Positions 8,819 to 17,052 are shown, counted from the stretch's first letter. The stretch: 64,000 nt of DNA from Rhodocyclales bacterium (GCA_028292505.1 JAQGMF010000001.1:186001-250000), one strand, 5' to 3'. Notes: generated from the letters alone by a model not told the origin. Numbers and translations are program-made.

Positions 8819-9658
8819 TCAGCTGGTGGGCGTTTGCGGCGAGGTGTTCTTGCCAGTGCCGCGCAGATTGACAAGTTTTTGCAGCGCGTCGAACCAGAAC
8901 GGCGCGCCGAACAAGGCCGATGAGGCCGTAATGAACCAGCCGAAAAGGCTAACCAGCATGCTGATGTCCCAGGAAGGTGGCCTGTTCCAGCCGATCGGCA
9001 AGACTTGCAGTTCAGAGATGATCTGCGGTGTGCCGGCCGAGACCAGATTGGCGTGCAGCTCGTCGGCCAGCGTCGGGTGTTTCCACAGCGTCGAGAACAG
9101 GTGGACCGCATCGACATTGAGCACTATCGCCAGCGTCAGCGCGATGATGAAGCAGGTGAGTTACGAGCGACGCTTGTAAGCGCCCGAGACGCGATCCATG
9201 CCGCTGTTGAACCAGTTGGCGAGTTCGGTCTGCATGAGATCGGCACGACCCGCCGCACGGTCATACATGCCACGCAGCAATTGCCGGATCTGCTTGTTCT
9301 CGATCTCATCGAGAGCCTGCCCAAGCTCTTTGAGCCCGGCACCGGTTCCCTGTATCGATTCGACCAGCGCAATCGCAAAATGCCGTGGCTCGATATAGGA
9401 AGGCCGATGGACCAGTTCATGCTCCGTTTGTGCCTCGCCGGGCGAACGCGGATTGACCAGGCCGTGGTTGTACACATCGCGCGCCAGACCATCGAAGCGG
9501 TGGTCGTTGAGCAGCGCCTTTACACCGTCCAACAGTGTGTTGGCGCGCAGTTTGAGGGCCGAGGCCAACGCTTCATTGAGCGAACTGGCAATGAGCGAAA
9601 TCGAGGCAAAGGTAAAACAAAGCCCGATGGCAAGTTCGAGTACCGTGCTATTGAACAT
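8819..9658 (-). pseudogene. Membrane-protein gene interrupted by one in-frame TAA stop
   Basis: Two open segments in the same frame make one protein of about 279 codons. The first (from ATG 9658, behind GGGGGG) has a membrane helix near residue 5-25, LKLRANTLLDGVKALL, and a helical region ending AYKRRS. A single TAA at 9163-9161 then interrupts. The frame continues without shift into a hydrophobic segment (LTCFIIALTLAIVLNVDAVH), a further membrane pair (ISMLVSLFGWFI...ALFGAPFWFDALQ) and a normal stop at 8819. A CAA-to-TAA change would restore the whole reading. The rest is undamaged, so inactivation is recent, or the stop is a sequencing error, or the two halves are translated separately. The protein family is not recognised. 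Confidence 0.7.
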
Positions 9659-9763
9659 GTGCGTCCCCCCGAAAGTGGTGTGAGGCAAATGTAATTGAAA
9701 TGCGACACAACCGTATCGTCCATGCGGGCAGCCAGCGACCCGACAATTCCAGGCGATGGCTTT

Positions 9764-9778
9764 TGCAACAAAGTTGCA
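9764..9778. promoter_or_regulatory. Palindromic candidate operator before the metal-uptake locus
   Basis: TGCAAC-AAA-GTTGCA is a perfect 6+3+6 dyad about 84 bases before the first gene of the metal-uptake locus and about 105 bases before the divergent interrupted gene. A Zur-type or other metalloregulator would be a natural reader given the ZnuA/ZnuB-like genes downstream, but the site does not obviously match the usual AT-rich Zur box. The assignment is tentative. Confidence 0.35.
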
Positions 9779-9861
9779 TTTGTACTATCATACCTTCTGG
9801 TTCCAAACTGGTAGGTCTCCGCCAGTTTCCGATTGGCAGGGTTCGGTAACATGTTTTTCTG

Positions 9862-10194
9862 ATGCGTCCATGCAATAACCGCCTCATCGTAATGTTCGTC
9901 GCCGTGTTCGTACTGTTTGCACAGTACGGCGCGGGGCTGCATGCCTTGTCGCACGCGGTGCAGGACGTGGCCGAGAGCGGCCACGTGCAGCAGGACCGAC
10001 ACGGCCCCAGCGGTCACGAAAGTTGCGAGCAGTGCCTGTCTTTTGCCGCAGCGGGCCCAGCGCTCCTGGGCAACCACACATTCTCCCTGAGTACCTTCGC
10101 GCACGATGTGCGCACGCCGTTGTATGTCGTACGCGTTTTGCGTAGAACGACAACGGCATATCACTCACGCGCACCTCCCCAGCGCTTCGTCTGA
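9862..10194 (+). CDS. Small exported His/Cys-containing protein (DUF2946-like)
   Basis: This 110-residue protein has an N-terminal hydrophobic segment (residues about 8-24, LIVMFVAVFVLFAQYGAG). A His-rich stretch (LHALSH...GHVQQDRHGPSGH) leads to the CEQCLS pair, a layout shared with DUF2946-type proteins near metal genes. The closely spaced His and Cys residues suggest transition-metal binding in the periplasm. No strong ribosome site marks the ATG at 9862, and ATG 9892 is an alternative. It is the first gene of a co-directional group leading to an outer-membrane barrel and a ZnuA-like binding protein, supporting a metal-related role. The family match rests on pattern only. Confidence 0.6.
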   Translation: MRPCNNRLIVMFVAVFVLFAQYGAGLHALSHAVQDVAESGHVQQDRHGPSGHESCEQCLSFAAAGPALLGNHTFSLSTFAHDVRTPLYVVRVLRRTTTAYHSRAPPQRFV

Positions 10195-10386
10195 GCATTG
10201 CCACGACCGGGTTCGCGCCGCTTGTAAGGCTATGCGGCGGCAGGTCGTTGCTTTCGCTCGCCTTCAGGTTCGGCCACTGAGTTTCAATCCAGCCGCGCCT
10301 GTCGTTCATCCGTATTGCGCCGTGCATGCGCCTTCTGAGGCGCATGCAGACCACTTATTGACGATCACTCGTGACGAGGACTTCGC

Positions 10387-11793
10387 ATGTTCAAACATAC
10401 TTCCCTGGCGGCCGCGCTGGCCGCTTCGGCATTGGCTCCTGCGCTTTCATTCGCGGCCGACAGTGCTGACCTGCAACAGATACACAAGGAGATTGCCGAC
10501 CTGCGCCAGCGCTATGAAGTACGCATTACGGAGCTTGAAGCGCGTCTGCAAAAAGCCGAGAGCACCGCCGCCTCGGCGCAGGCCAAGGCCGAGCAGGCCG
10601 ATCAGAAAGCCAGTCAGCCCGCGCCCGGCGTTTCCGCACCTGATGCAACCTCGCCGATCGCTTCCGCGCCCGCCGGCGGCAGCTTCAATCCCAATGTGTC
10701 CTTGATTCTCTCCGGCCTCTACACCAATCTGTCGCGCAAGCCGGAGGACTATCGCATCGCCGGTTTCATCCCCGGCGGCGACATCGGCCCAGGCTCGCGT
10801 GGCTTCAGCCTCAGCGAATCCGAGCTGGGCTTCGCGGCCAACATCGATCACCTGTTTTACGGCCAGGCGAATTTTTCCGTCTCGCCGCAGAACGAGATCT
10901 CGGCAGAAGAGGCTTTCATCCAGACGACGGCGTTACCTGCCGGCATGAAGATCAAGGCGGGGCGCTTCTTTTCGAGCATCGGCTATCTCAACGACCAGCA
11001 CTCGCATACGTGGGATTTTGTCGACAACCCGCTCGTCTACCAGGCTTTTCTCGGCACGCAATTCAGCCATGACGGCGTGCAGCTGAAGTGGCTGGCACCG
11101 ACGGATACCTTCATCGAGCTGGGCGCCGAAGCGGGGCGCGGTTCCGATTTTCCCGGTTCGGATGTCGATCGCAATGGCGCTGGCGCGCAGGCCTTGTTCG
11201 TTCACGTCGGTGATGACATCGGCGTAAGCAGTAGTTGGCGCGCGGGGCTGTCGTATCTACATGCCACACCGCAGGGACGTACCTACGCCGATACCGATGC
11301 ATTCGGCAACAGCGTGACGAATTCCTTCTCCGGTGGATCAAATCTGGTGGGTGCGGACTTCATCTGGAAGTGGGCGCCGAACGGCAACGGCGAGCGACAG
11401 AACTTCAAGCTGCAGGGCGAATATTTCCGCCGCAAGGAATCCGGCGACCTGGCCTACAACACCGCCGCTACAGCGCAGGCGAGTCGCTACAGCTCGTCCC
11501 AGTCCGGTTGGTATACGCAGGGCGTTTTCCAGTTTCTGCCGACCTGGCGCGTCGGTCTGCGTTACGACCTGCTCGATAGCGGTGTTGTCGACTACGGCAG
11601 CAATGCCGCCAATCTCAACGCGACCGATTACAAGCCAACGAAGACCAGCCTGATGTTCGACTGGAGCCCCAGCGAATTCAGCCGCCTGCGCTTGCAAGTG
11701 GCACGCGACAAGTCGCGGCAAGGCGCAGCTGACAACCAGCTCTTCGTGCAATACCAGATGAGTCTCGGCGCCCATGGCGCTCATAGTTACTGA
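10387..11793 (+). CDS. Outer-membrane beta-barrel protein of a metal-uptake locus
   Basis: This 468-residue protein has a signal peptide ending near ALSFAA, a coiled coil (about residues 27-80, rich in Leu, Glu, Ala and Lys heptads), a Pro/Ala linker, and a long region of alternating polar and aromatic residues. That region resembles an outer-membrane barrel (for example NVSLILSGLYTNL, FKLQGEYFRR, WRVGLRYDLL). It ends FVQYQMSLGAHGAHSY. Such barrels with an N-terminal coiled coil occur before zinc-type ABC binding proteins and are thought to let metal cross the outer membrane. GAGGA precedes the ATG. The binding-protein gene starts 5 bases after the stop, so the two are cotranscribed. Substrate and transport mode are inferred from context only. 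Confidence 0.8.
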   Translation: MFKHTSLAAALAASALAPALSFAADSADLQQIHKEIADLRQRYEVRITELEARLQKAESTAASAQAKAEQADQKASQPAPGVSAPDATSPIASAPAGGSFNPNVSLILSGLYTNLSRKPEDYRIAGFIPGGDIGPGSRGFSLSESELGFAANIDHLFYGQANFSVSPQNEISAEEAFIQTTALPAGMKIKAGRFFSSIGYLNDQHSHTWDFVDNPLVYQAFLGTQFSHDGVQLKWLAPTDTFIELGAEAGRGSDFPGSDVDRNGAGAQALFVHVGDDIGVSSSWRAGLSYLHATPQGRTYADTDAFGNSVTNSFSGGSNLVGADFIWKWAPNGNGERQNFKLQGEYFRRKESGDLAYNTAATAQASRYSSSQSGWYTQGVFQFLPTWRVGLRYDLLDSGVVDYGSNAANLNATDYKPTKTSLMFDWSPSEFSRLRLQVARDKSRQGAADNQLFVQYQMSLGAHGAHSY

Positions 11794-11798
11794 GGAAC

Positions 11799-12710
11799 AT
11801 GAAAATGAAGAATGCATTTTTCTACTTGCTGGCCACGCTTGGAATCCTGTTGCCCGTCACCAGCCAGTCGGCGTTGCGCGTCATGGCCTGTGAGCCGGAG
11901 TGGGGCGCGCTGGTGCAGGAGCTGGCGGCCGACAAGGCCAGCGTTTACGCGGCCACAACCGCGCTGCAGGACCCGCATCATATCCAGGCCAGACCCAGCC
12001 TGATTGCTGCCGTGCGCAACGCGGACTTGCTGGTATGCACCGGCGCCGAACTTGAGATTGGCTGGTTGCCAGTGATGCTGCGTCAGTCAGGGAATCCGAA
12101 GGTTCAGCCGGGTCAGCCAGGTTATTTCGAGGCGGCGGATTTCGTCAGCAAACTCGAAATACCGACGCGCCTGGATCGTGCTGACGGCGATGTACACGCC
12201 GCAGGCAATCCGCATATCCAGACCGACCCGCGCAATATCGCACTCGTGGCCGATGCGCTGGCCAAGCGCTTGGCGCAGATCGATCCTGCCAACGCGGCCT
12301 TCTTCCAGGGCCGCTATCAGGATTTCGCGGCACGCTGGAAGAGCGCCACACAGCGCTGGGAGAAAGATGCGGCGCCACTGCGCGGCATGCCCATCGTCGT
12401 GCAGCACAAGGCCTATCCGTACCTCGAAAATTGGCTCGGCCTGAATGAACTGGCAACACTGGAACCCAAGCCCGGCGTCGAGCCGAGCAGCGCGCATTTG
12501 GCCGAGGTGCTGGCACTCCTGCAGCGCCAGCCCGCGAAACTGGTTATACGATCGGCATATAACGATTCACGTGGCGCGGACTGGCTGGCCGAGCACGCAA
12601 AAATTCCCGCCGTGGTCCTGCCCTTCACAGTCGGCGGTAGCGACCGGGCCAAGGATCTCTTCGGTCTTTTCGACGACACCATTGCGCAGCTATTGAAGGG
12701 CACAAAATGA
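11799..12710 (+). CDS. ZnuA-like periplasmic metal-binding protein of an ABC transporter
   Basis: This 303-residue cluster A-I solute-binding protein delivers divalent metal, probably zinc or manganese, to an inner-membrane permease. It has a signal peptide (cleavage near SQSALR). Likely ligands are a His in DPHHIQARPS (about residue 61), one in GNPHIQTDP (about 138), one in VQHKAYPYL (about 202), and an Asp in YNDSRGADW (about 278). The His-rich loop of classical ZnuA is absent. The start follows GAGGAAC. It sits 5 bases after the barrel gene and its stop overlaps the permease start in ATGA, so the three form one operon. Confidence 0.88.
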   Translation: MKMKNAFFYLLATLGILLPVTSQSALRVMACEPEWGALVQELAADKASVYAATTALQDPHHIQARPSLIAAVRNADLLVCTGAELEIGWLPVMLRQSGNPKVQPGQPGYFEAADFVSKLEIPTRLDRADGDVHAAGNPHIQTDPRNIALVADALAKRLAQIDPANAAFFQGRYQDFAARWKSATQRWEKDAAPLRGMPIVVQHKAYPYLENWLGLNELATLEPKPGVEPSSAHLAEVLALLQRQPAKLVIRSAYNDSRGADWLAEHAKIPAVVLPFTVGGSDRAKDLFGLFDDTIAQLLKGTK

Positions 12711-13477
12711 ATCTCGCCGGCCTTGACATTGGCATTCTCGGGCCGGCGTTCATCGCCGGTCTGCTGGTACTTGCCACGCACGTGCCGCTGGGCATGCAGG
12801 TGCTCGATCGCGGCATCGTTTTCATCGACCTGGCGATTGCGCAGATTGCAGGTATCGGCGTTATCGCGGCAGACGCGATGGGTTGGGACGGCGGCGAAAA
12901 TGCCTGGATCGTGCAGCTCTCGGCGGTAACTGCGGCGCTGCTCGGCGCACTGCTGCTGAACTGGACAGAGCGGCGCTGGCCGCAGATACAGGAAGCGTTG
13001 ATCGGCGTGCTGTTCGTGCTCGCCTCGTGCATCGGCATCCTGCTGCTGGCCGGCAACCCACACGGCGGTGAGCATCTCAAGGACTTGCTGGTCGGGCAGA
13101 TCCTGTGGGTCAGCACGACACAACTCATCGTTGTGGCGGTGCTTACTGCTGCGGTGCTCGCGGCTTGGTTCGGCGTCGCGCGCCGTCTGGGTCGCCTGGC
13201 CTTCTACTTGCTCTTCGCGCTTGCCGTCACAGCGTCGGTGCAACTGGTTGGTGTCTACCTCGTGTTCTCCAGTCTCATCGTGCCTGCCTTGGCGACGCGC
13301 CATTTGAAGAAACGACGTTTGCCGACGGCATACGCCATGGGCGCGGCGTCGTATGCATTTGGCTTGATGTTGTCGGCGATAGGCGATTGGCCATCGGGCG
13401 CGGTCATCGTGCTCGTCATGGTCGTATTCGGCATGGCGACGAGTTGCGCATGCGGCTTCAGAAGGAGTGTGGCATGA
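12707..13477 (+). CDS. ZnuB-like metal ABC transporter permease
   Basis: This 256-residue protein of the ABC-3 permease family has about eight hydrophobic helices. Visible family signatures are VLDRGIVFIDLAIAQIAGIGV near residue 32, the helix around LIGVLFVLASCIGIL, and VYLVFSSLIVPALATRHL (about 180-200), which carries the coupling region. It should form a homodimeric channel driven by an ATPase. No ABC ATPase gene is present in this operon, so it must borrow one or work differently. The start overlaps the previous stop by four bases (ATGA). A C-terminal CACGFRR contains two cysteines of unknown relevance. Confidence 0.87.
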   Translation: MNLAGLDIGILGPAFIAGLLVLATHVPLGMQVLDRGIVFIDLAIAQIAGIGVIAADAMGWDGGENAWIVQLSAVTAALLGALLLNWTERRWPQIQEALIGVLFVLASCIGILLLAGNPHGGEHLKDLLVGQILWVSTTQLIVVAVLTAAVLAAWFGVARRLGRLAFYLLFALAVTASVQLVGVYLVFSSLIVPALATRHLKKRRLPTAYAMGAASYAFGLMLSAIGDWPSGAVIVLVMVVFGMATSCACGFRRSVA

Positions 13478-13830
13478 AAGCAAATATTGTTATGTATGTG
13501 GCATTGTCCGTCGGGACGCTGATGTGTGCTGCCTGCAGCACGGTCTATGAAGGAAAATACGAACGCGATGCGGGCTGGCGTCGCGGCACGATTCTGGAAG
13601 TGGCGCAAGGCAAGGGGATCGTGCAGGCGGGCTGGCGCGATTGTCGCAAGGACATGCCTGAAGAAATCGTCGCCAAGCGCGTTTTCGCGACGGTCAAATT
13701 CTTCGGCAGTCATCGAGAGTCGACTATAACGGTGCCGCTACAGGAAGGCGCGCACTTCAAAGGCGGCGATCAGGTGTATGTCAATATCAAGAATTGCCAG
13801 GCGCCTGTTGAGGTGCGGTTGCAGGACTAA
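13474..13830 (+). CDS. Small lipoprotein at the end of the metal-uptake operon
   Basis: This 118-residue protein has a lipoprotein signal, MKANIVMYVALSVGTLMCAAC, with the lipobox Cys at residue 21. The mature part is beta-rich (TILEVAQGKGIVQAGWRDC, GGDQVYVNIKNCQAPVEVRL) and contains two more cysteines that could form a disulfide. The ATG at 13474 is chosen because it overlaps the permease stop in ATGA and has AGGAG 7 bases upstream. A longer frame open from 13105 is only a shadow of the permease gene. It is the last gene of the operon; a repeat element follows. The function is unknown but translationally coupled to metal transport. Confidence 0.75.
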   Translation: MKANIVMYVALSVGTLMCAACSTVYEGKYERDAGWRRGTILEVAQGKGIVQAGWRDCRKDMPEEIVAKRVFATVKFFGSHRESTITVPLQEGAHFKGGDQVYVNIKNCQAPVEVRLQD

Positions 13831-13848
13831 GGAAATAATGACTTCGTT

Positions 13849-13924
13849 ATTCCCACGAAAGCGGGAATCCATTTCTACGCGATGCTCATGGCGCCACTTG
13901 GTGGATTCCCGCTTTCGCGGGAAT
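13849..13924. repeat. Paired inverted REP-like element, copy 1
   Basis: Two inverted arms, ATTCCCACGAAAGCGGGAAT (from 13849) and ATTCCCGCTTTCGCGGGAAT (from 13905), flank about 35 bases beginning CCATTTCTACG. Each arm is itself a hairpin. A second copy with the same layout lies at 19785-19860. This is the dispersed repeat common in betaproteobacterial genomes. The right arm overlaps the 3' end of the minus-strand hydrolase gene and encodes its last residues. Confidence 0.85.
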
Positions 13925-14494
13925 GACGGGAGTGAATCCCGCGAAGCGAAGTATGTCATCGAGATAATCGCGCCAGCGCGTGAAACTGTGATCGCCACCG
14001 GTGAGCACAGTCTGACGCGCGCCGGCGTAGCGTGCCACGGCATCGCGATAGTCGAGCACCTCGTCGCCTGTTTCCACCATGAGCCAATAGCGCATCGAGT
14101 CGCTGAGATGCTTGATCTCAAGTGCGCGCAATTCGTCCAGATGCGTCGTCGTAAAGTCGAATTGCTCGCCGGTGTAAATCATCTGCTGCGGCCCCAGATG
14201 CGGGGCCAGCGAGATGTGCGAGAGCACGGCGGGATTGACCAGCACGGCGCGCAAGCCATAGCGCTCGGCAAGATGCGTGGCATAAAAGCCGCCGAGCGAA
14301 CTGCCGACAAGCGTCGGTGGCTTTGTACAGGCCTCAATCACGCGCGAGATCTGCGCGATTGCAGCGGCAGGCCCCCATATGAGCTGCTCGCCCCACCATT
14401 CCCCGCCAAGCCCGCATTCGGCCATGCGCGCCGCAAGCAGCTGCGCCTTGTGCGATTGCGGGCCCGAGCGAAAGCCGTGAAGGTAGATAAGCAC
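13886..14494 (-). CDS. YqiA/YcfP-type alpha/beta-hydrolase, predicted esterase
   Basis: This 202-residue cytosolic alpha/beta-hydrolase belongs to the UPF0227/YqiA group. It has the early LIYLHGFRSGPQSHK motif, the nucleophile elbow GSSLGG (Ser about residue 66), an acid region around GDEVLDYRD, and the catalytic His in GGDHSFTRW (about 168). Family members hydrolyse short acyl esters; the physiological substrate is unknown. The last residues (PVIPAKAGIHQVAP) are encoded by the REP-like repeat at 13849-13924, so the native C-terminus has been replaced or extended by the repeat. It follows the uppP gene side with a 44-base gap on the same strand. Confidence 0.85.
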   Translation of the reverse strand: MLIYLHGFRSGPQSHKAQLLAARMAECGLGGEWWGEQLIWGPAAAIAQISRVIEACTKPPTLVGSSLGGFYATHLAERYGLRAVLVNPAVLSHISLAPHLGPQQMIYTGEQFDFTTTHLDELRALEIKHLSDSMRYWLMVETGDEVLDYRDAVARYAGARQTVLTGGDHSFTRWRDYLDDILRFAGFTPVIPAKAGIHQVAP

Positions 14495-14538
14495 GGCTAT
14501 GCTGTCATCATGGAGGGTGGCTGGCGATCCGGGCCGCT

Positions 14539-15363
14539 TTACTTATCTACCCACACCACCCAGTTCATGTACCAGGTCAGCAGGATCACCAGGCCGAATG
14601 CGATGCGGTACCAAGCGAAGGCTGTGAAGTCGTGACGCGAGATATAGCGCAGCAACCAGCGCACGCACAGAAAGGCGGATATGAACGCGGTGATGAAGCC
14701 CACGACCCACATGCCGAGGTCGGCACCGTGCAGCAGCGCGCGATCCTTGTACAGCGAGTAGAGCGAAGCCATCGTCAGTGTCGGGATGGCGAGGAAGAAT
14801 GAGAATTCGGTGGCGGCTTGACGCGACAAGCCAAACAGCAGGCCGCCAATGATGGTCGCGCCCGAGCGCGAGGTGCCGGGAATCAACGCGAAGGTTTGCG
14901 CGATGCCGACCTTGAGCGCATCGAGCGGTGTCATTTCGTCCACGGTGTTGACGCGGATGGTGTGCTTGCGCCGCTCCGCCCACAGGATGACCAGTGCGCC
15001 GACGATGAAGGCCGTGGCGACGACGGGCGCATTGAACAGGTGTGCCTTGATGGCCTTGCTGAACAGGAATCCCAGCACTGCGGCAGGAATGAAGGCAATG
15101 ACCAGATTGAGGATCAGGCGCTGCGCATTGGCATCGCTCGCCGCACCCGCCAGCACCTTGCCGATGCGCTCACGGTATTCCCATACCACTGCCAGGATGG
15201 CACCGGCCTGGATGACGATCTCGAACAGCTTGCCGCGATCATCGTTGAAATCGAGCAGGCTGCCGGCAAGGATCAGGTGGCCGGTCGAGGACACGGGCAG
15301 GAACTCGGTCAGACCTTCGACGATGCCGAGAATGGCGGCTTTCAGAAGCAGCAGGATGTCCAT
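14539..15363 (-). CDS. uppP: Undecaprenyl-diphosphatase
   Basis: UppP (BacA) is an inner-membrane enzyme that dephosphorylates undecaprenyl diphosphate to recycle the carrier lipid for peptidoglycan and other envelope polymers; extra copies give bacitracin resistance. The 274-residue protein has the two diagnostic motifs: [17 protein letters not shown] near residue 16, with the catalytic Glu and Ser, and [10 protein letters not shown] (about 170) with the Arg of the active site. Length and eight-helix profile are normal for the family. The ATG at 15363 starts [13 protein letters not shown] directly. The YqiA-like gene lies downstream and may be cotranscribed. Confidence 0.95.
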   Translation of the reverse strand: MDILLLLKAAILGIVEGLTEFLPVSSTGHLILAGSLLDFNDDRGKLFEIVIQAGAILAVVWEYRERIGKVLAGAASDANAQRLILNLVIAFIPAAVLGFLFSKAIKAHLFNAPVVATAFIVGALVILWAERRKHTIRVNTVDEMTPLDALKVGIAQTFALIPGTSRSGATIIGGLLFGLSRQAATEFSFFLAIPTLTMASLYSLYKDRALLHGADLGMWVVGFITAFISAFLCVRWLLRYISRHDFTAFAWYRIAFGLVILLTWYMNWVVWVDK

Positions 15364-15432
15364 GTTTTGAATACCGTGGAGGATGGATTTCGAGAACCGC
15401 GATTATAAAGGGTGGATCCTTGCGGCCAGGTT

Positions 15433-15717
15433 TCAGCGCCCGGATTGCTCGACCGCGGGCGCGGTTGCCATTTCGAGCTGCGTCAGCCACAGCAGGGCAT
15501 GCTCGCGGCTTTCGCCGCACATTTCGCGCGATGGCTGCAAACCGCCACAGAATGCAGGCCGCTCGGGCTTGCCAAACAAGGCGCAGCGCAGATCGCTGGT
15601 CAGTTGCACGCAGGGCACGCCCGCCGGTTTGCCATACGGCATGCCGGGCAGAGGCGTGTTGATCGACGGCGCGATGCAGCAGGCGGCACACGCGGAACGG
15701 CAACTCAGGACTGGCAT
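15433..15717 (-). CDS. YkgJ-type cysteine-cluster protein
   Basis: This 94-residue protein has an N-terminal cysteine cluster (LSCRSACAACCIAPS) and later Cys in VPCVQL, LRCALF, AFCGG and EMCGE. That matches the YkgJ/UPF0153 family of putative zinc- or iron-sulfur-binding proteins. PSREMCG with a following Leu-rich end is typical of the short betaproteobacterial members. The ATG at 15717 is preferred to a TTG at 15735 because MPVLSCRSAC matches the usual family start. It lies upstream of uppP on the same strand with a 69-base gap. The biochemical function is not known. Confidence 0.8.
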   Translation of the reverse strand: MPVLSCRSACAACCIAPSINTPLPGMPYGKPAGVPCVQLTSDLRCALFGKPERPAFCGGLQPSREMCGESREHALLWLTQLEMATAPAVEQSGR

Positions 15718-16101
15718 GGCGGATTTACAGGTCAAGACTGCGTGTAGTTGTCAAAAGCGCAAGCATTTCTTCTCCTTGTTGCTGAGGCCATGTGCCACGC
15801 ACTCGCAGCGCTCCTGGCCCGTCAAAAATAAAGTGACGAATTCAAGCGGTTTGCCTGTCATAGCGCGTCACACGAAGGGTCAGCATGACTGCCCTTTTGG
15901 ACAGCAGTTTTTACACCTGACCCGCCCTTCAGGACGGTTTGTTGTAGGACGTTATCTGCCTAAGATGTAGGAAAGCATCGGGCATCTTGCAGCACGTCGC
16001 AGCTTCGAGGGGATCGCCGCCAGTCACGGGGCACTCTGGTTTGCGGCAAAGGGCTTGGCATGTTTCTTGTGAGAGTAGTCGGGTCAGCATGGAGGACAAT
16101 A
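15718..16101. other. 384-base intergenic region without a supported gene
   Basis: This stretch separates the divergent YkgJ-type gene and the 92-residue protein gene. Open frames run through it on both strands, but none has a ribosome site or a recognisable protein. A possible weak promoter for the plus-strand gene is TTGTTG (15939-15944), a 16-base spacer and TAAGAT (15961-15966). I see no terminator, RNA gene or repeat here. Confidence 0.5.
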
Positions 16102-16380
16102 ATGTTTGATGTCGAAATTTTCTATAAGACCGAACTTGGACGCATGGCCATCAGCGACCGTTCTTACGGCTTGCACCAACGCATGCGCTCAGCATTGATC
16201 ATGATCGATGGCAAGACGCCGTGGGCGGCCTTGCACTTCATGCTCAGGCCCTTGGGCGATCCGACAGAAATCGTTTCGCAGCTAAGCGAACTTGGCTTGC
16301 TGGAGTCTGATCATCAACTGCCATCTTCCTCACTGATCCAGCAATCCTTCTCGGAAGGCGCGTCGGCAAGCGCACTTTGA
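16102..16380 (+). CDS. Conserved-looking 92-residue cytosolic protein, unknown function
   Basis: The reading begins MFDVEIFYKTELGRMAISDR and has no signal peptide or membrane helix. It looks like a compact mixed alpha/beta fold with hydrophobic spacing (LIMIDGKTPWAALHFML, IVSQLSELGLLES). GGAGGACAATA directly before ATG 16102 is a strong ribosome site and decides the start over an earlier frame opening at 16060. Its last 67 bases overlap the 3' end of the minus-strand gene 16314-16943, an unusually long convergent overlap. I do not recognise the family; the first 90 bases are typical coding sequence with no signs of transfer. Confidence 0.7.
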   Translation: MFDVEIFYKTELGRMAISDRSYGLHQRMRSALIMIDGKTPWAALHFMLRPLGDPTEIVSQLSELGLLESDHQLPSSSLIQQSFSEGASASAL

Positions 16381-16943
16381 TCGAAGTCGAGCGGCTCGCG
16401 GCTGAACCACTCGCCGAAGTGAATTTGGCTCTCGCACCTGCCGAGGCCGAACGTTCCGTGATCCACTATCTCCAGTTCTCCGCCGTGCCAGAAGCGCGCG
16501 ACAAGCTTATCGAGCGCCTCTTCTGATGACACCTGCGCAACCAGTGCCACGGGCAGGCGTGATGTCGATATGACATCGTGGTAGCTCGCCCAGTAATGAC
16601 CCGTCAGCATTTCGCGCACGCTGCGTTGCCACGCCTGTGAAGTTGTTTCGTCGCGCGGGGCAATTTGGCCCAGCACGTTTGAAAACAGGATTGCGTGGTT
16701 CGCGAAGCGTTTGCTTAGCCAGGCCAGATCGTTGATGTTGCTTAACACGTCCAGACTTTCGAAGCGCCAGCGCACCTCGGGATAGCGCCATCGCAACAGG
16801 CGGCGGGCAAGCGGGTCGGGTTCGAGCACAACGATTTCCTGCCAGCGATGCAGAAAGTCGGCGTTCAGCGTATAGCCCGCGCTGGGGCCAACGATGATCA
16901 ATTTGTCCGTCGGCGGTTGCCACTCCCGCAACCAGCGTTGCAC
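16314..16943 (-). CDS. Hypothetical protein with a nucleotide-binding-like N-terminus
   Basis: This 209-residue cytosolic protein starts at a GTG (16943); no ATG is available upstream before a stop. The N-terminal third (KLIIVGPSAGYTLNADFLHRW...IVVLEPDPLARRLLRWRYP) has the beta-strand, Gly-loop and acidic-strand rhythm of a Rossmann-like methyltransferase, with GPSAGY in place of the usual Gly-rich loop and VLEPDP as the acidic second strand. NVLGQIAP resembles the motif IV region. This is a weak structural resemblance only. It lies downstream of the yceH gene on the same strand (109-base gap) and overlaps the convergent 92-residue gene. Confidence 0.65.
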   Translation of the reverse strand: MQRWLREWQPPTDKLIIVGPSAGYTLNADFLHRWQEIVVLEPDPLARRLLRWRYPEVRWRFESLDVLSNINDLAWLSKRFANHAILFSNVLGQIAPRDETTSQAWQRSVREMLTGHYWASYHDVISTSRLPVALVAQVSSEEALDKLVARFWHGGELEIVDHGTFGLGRCESQIHFGEWFSREPLDFDQSALADAPSEKDCWISEEDGS

Positions 16944-17052
16944 TTCATTGCGAAAAGGTCGCCACAGACGGTTGCGATAGCGGAGTGCGCGCAGATGTCA
17001 GAACAGGCCGCCACTGGCGTGCAGCCAATGACTTCGCAAACGTGGTGGAGTG

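Noticed and set aside
12413-13483. Minus-strand open frame of 356 codons opposite the ZnuA/ZnuB-like genes
   Set aside because: Its Arg/His/Gln-rich composition is that of an antisense shadow of two well-supported transporter genes.
15383-15970. Plus-strand open frame of 195 codons across the YkgJ-type gene and the gap after it
   Set aside because: It overlaps the real minus-strand cysteine-cluster gene and shows no start signal or motif.
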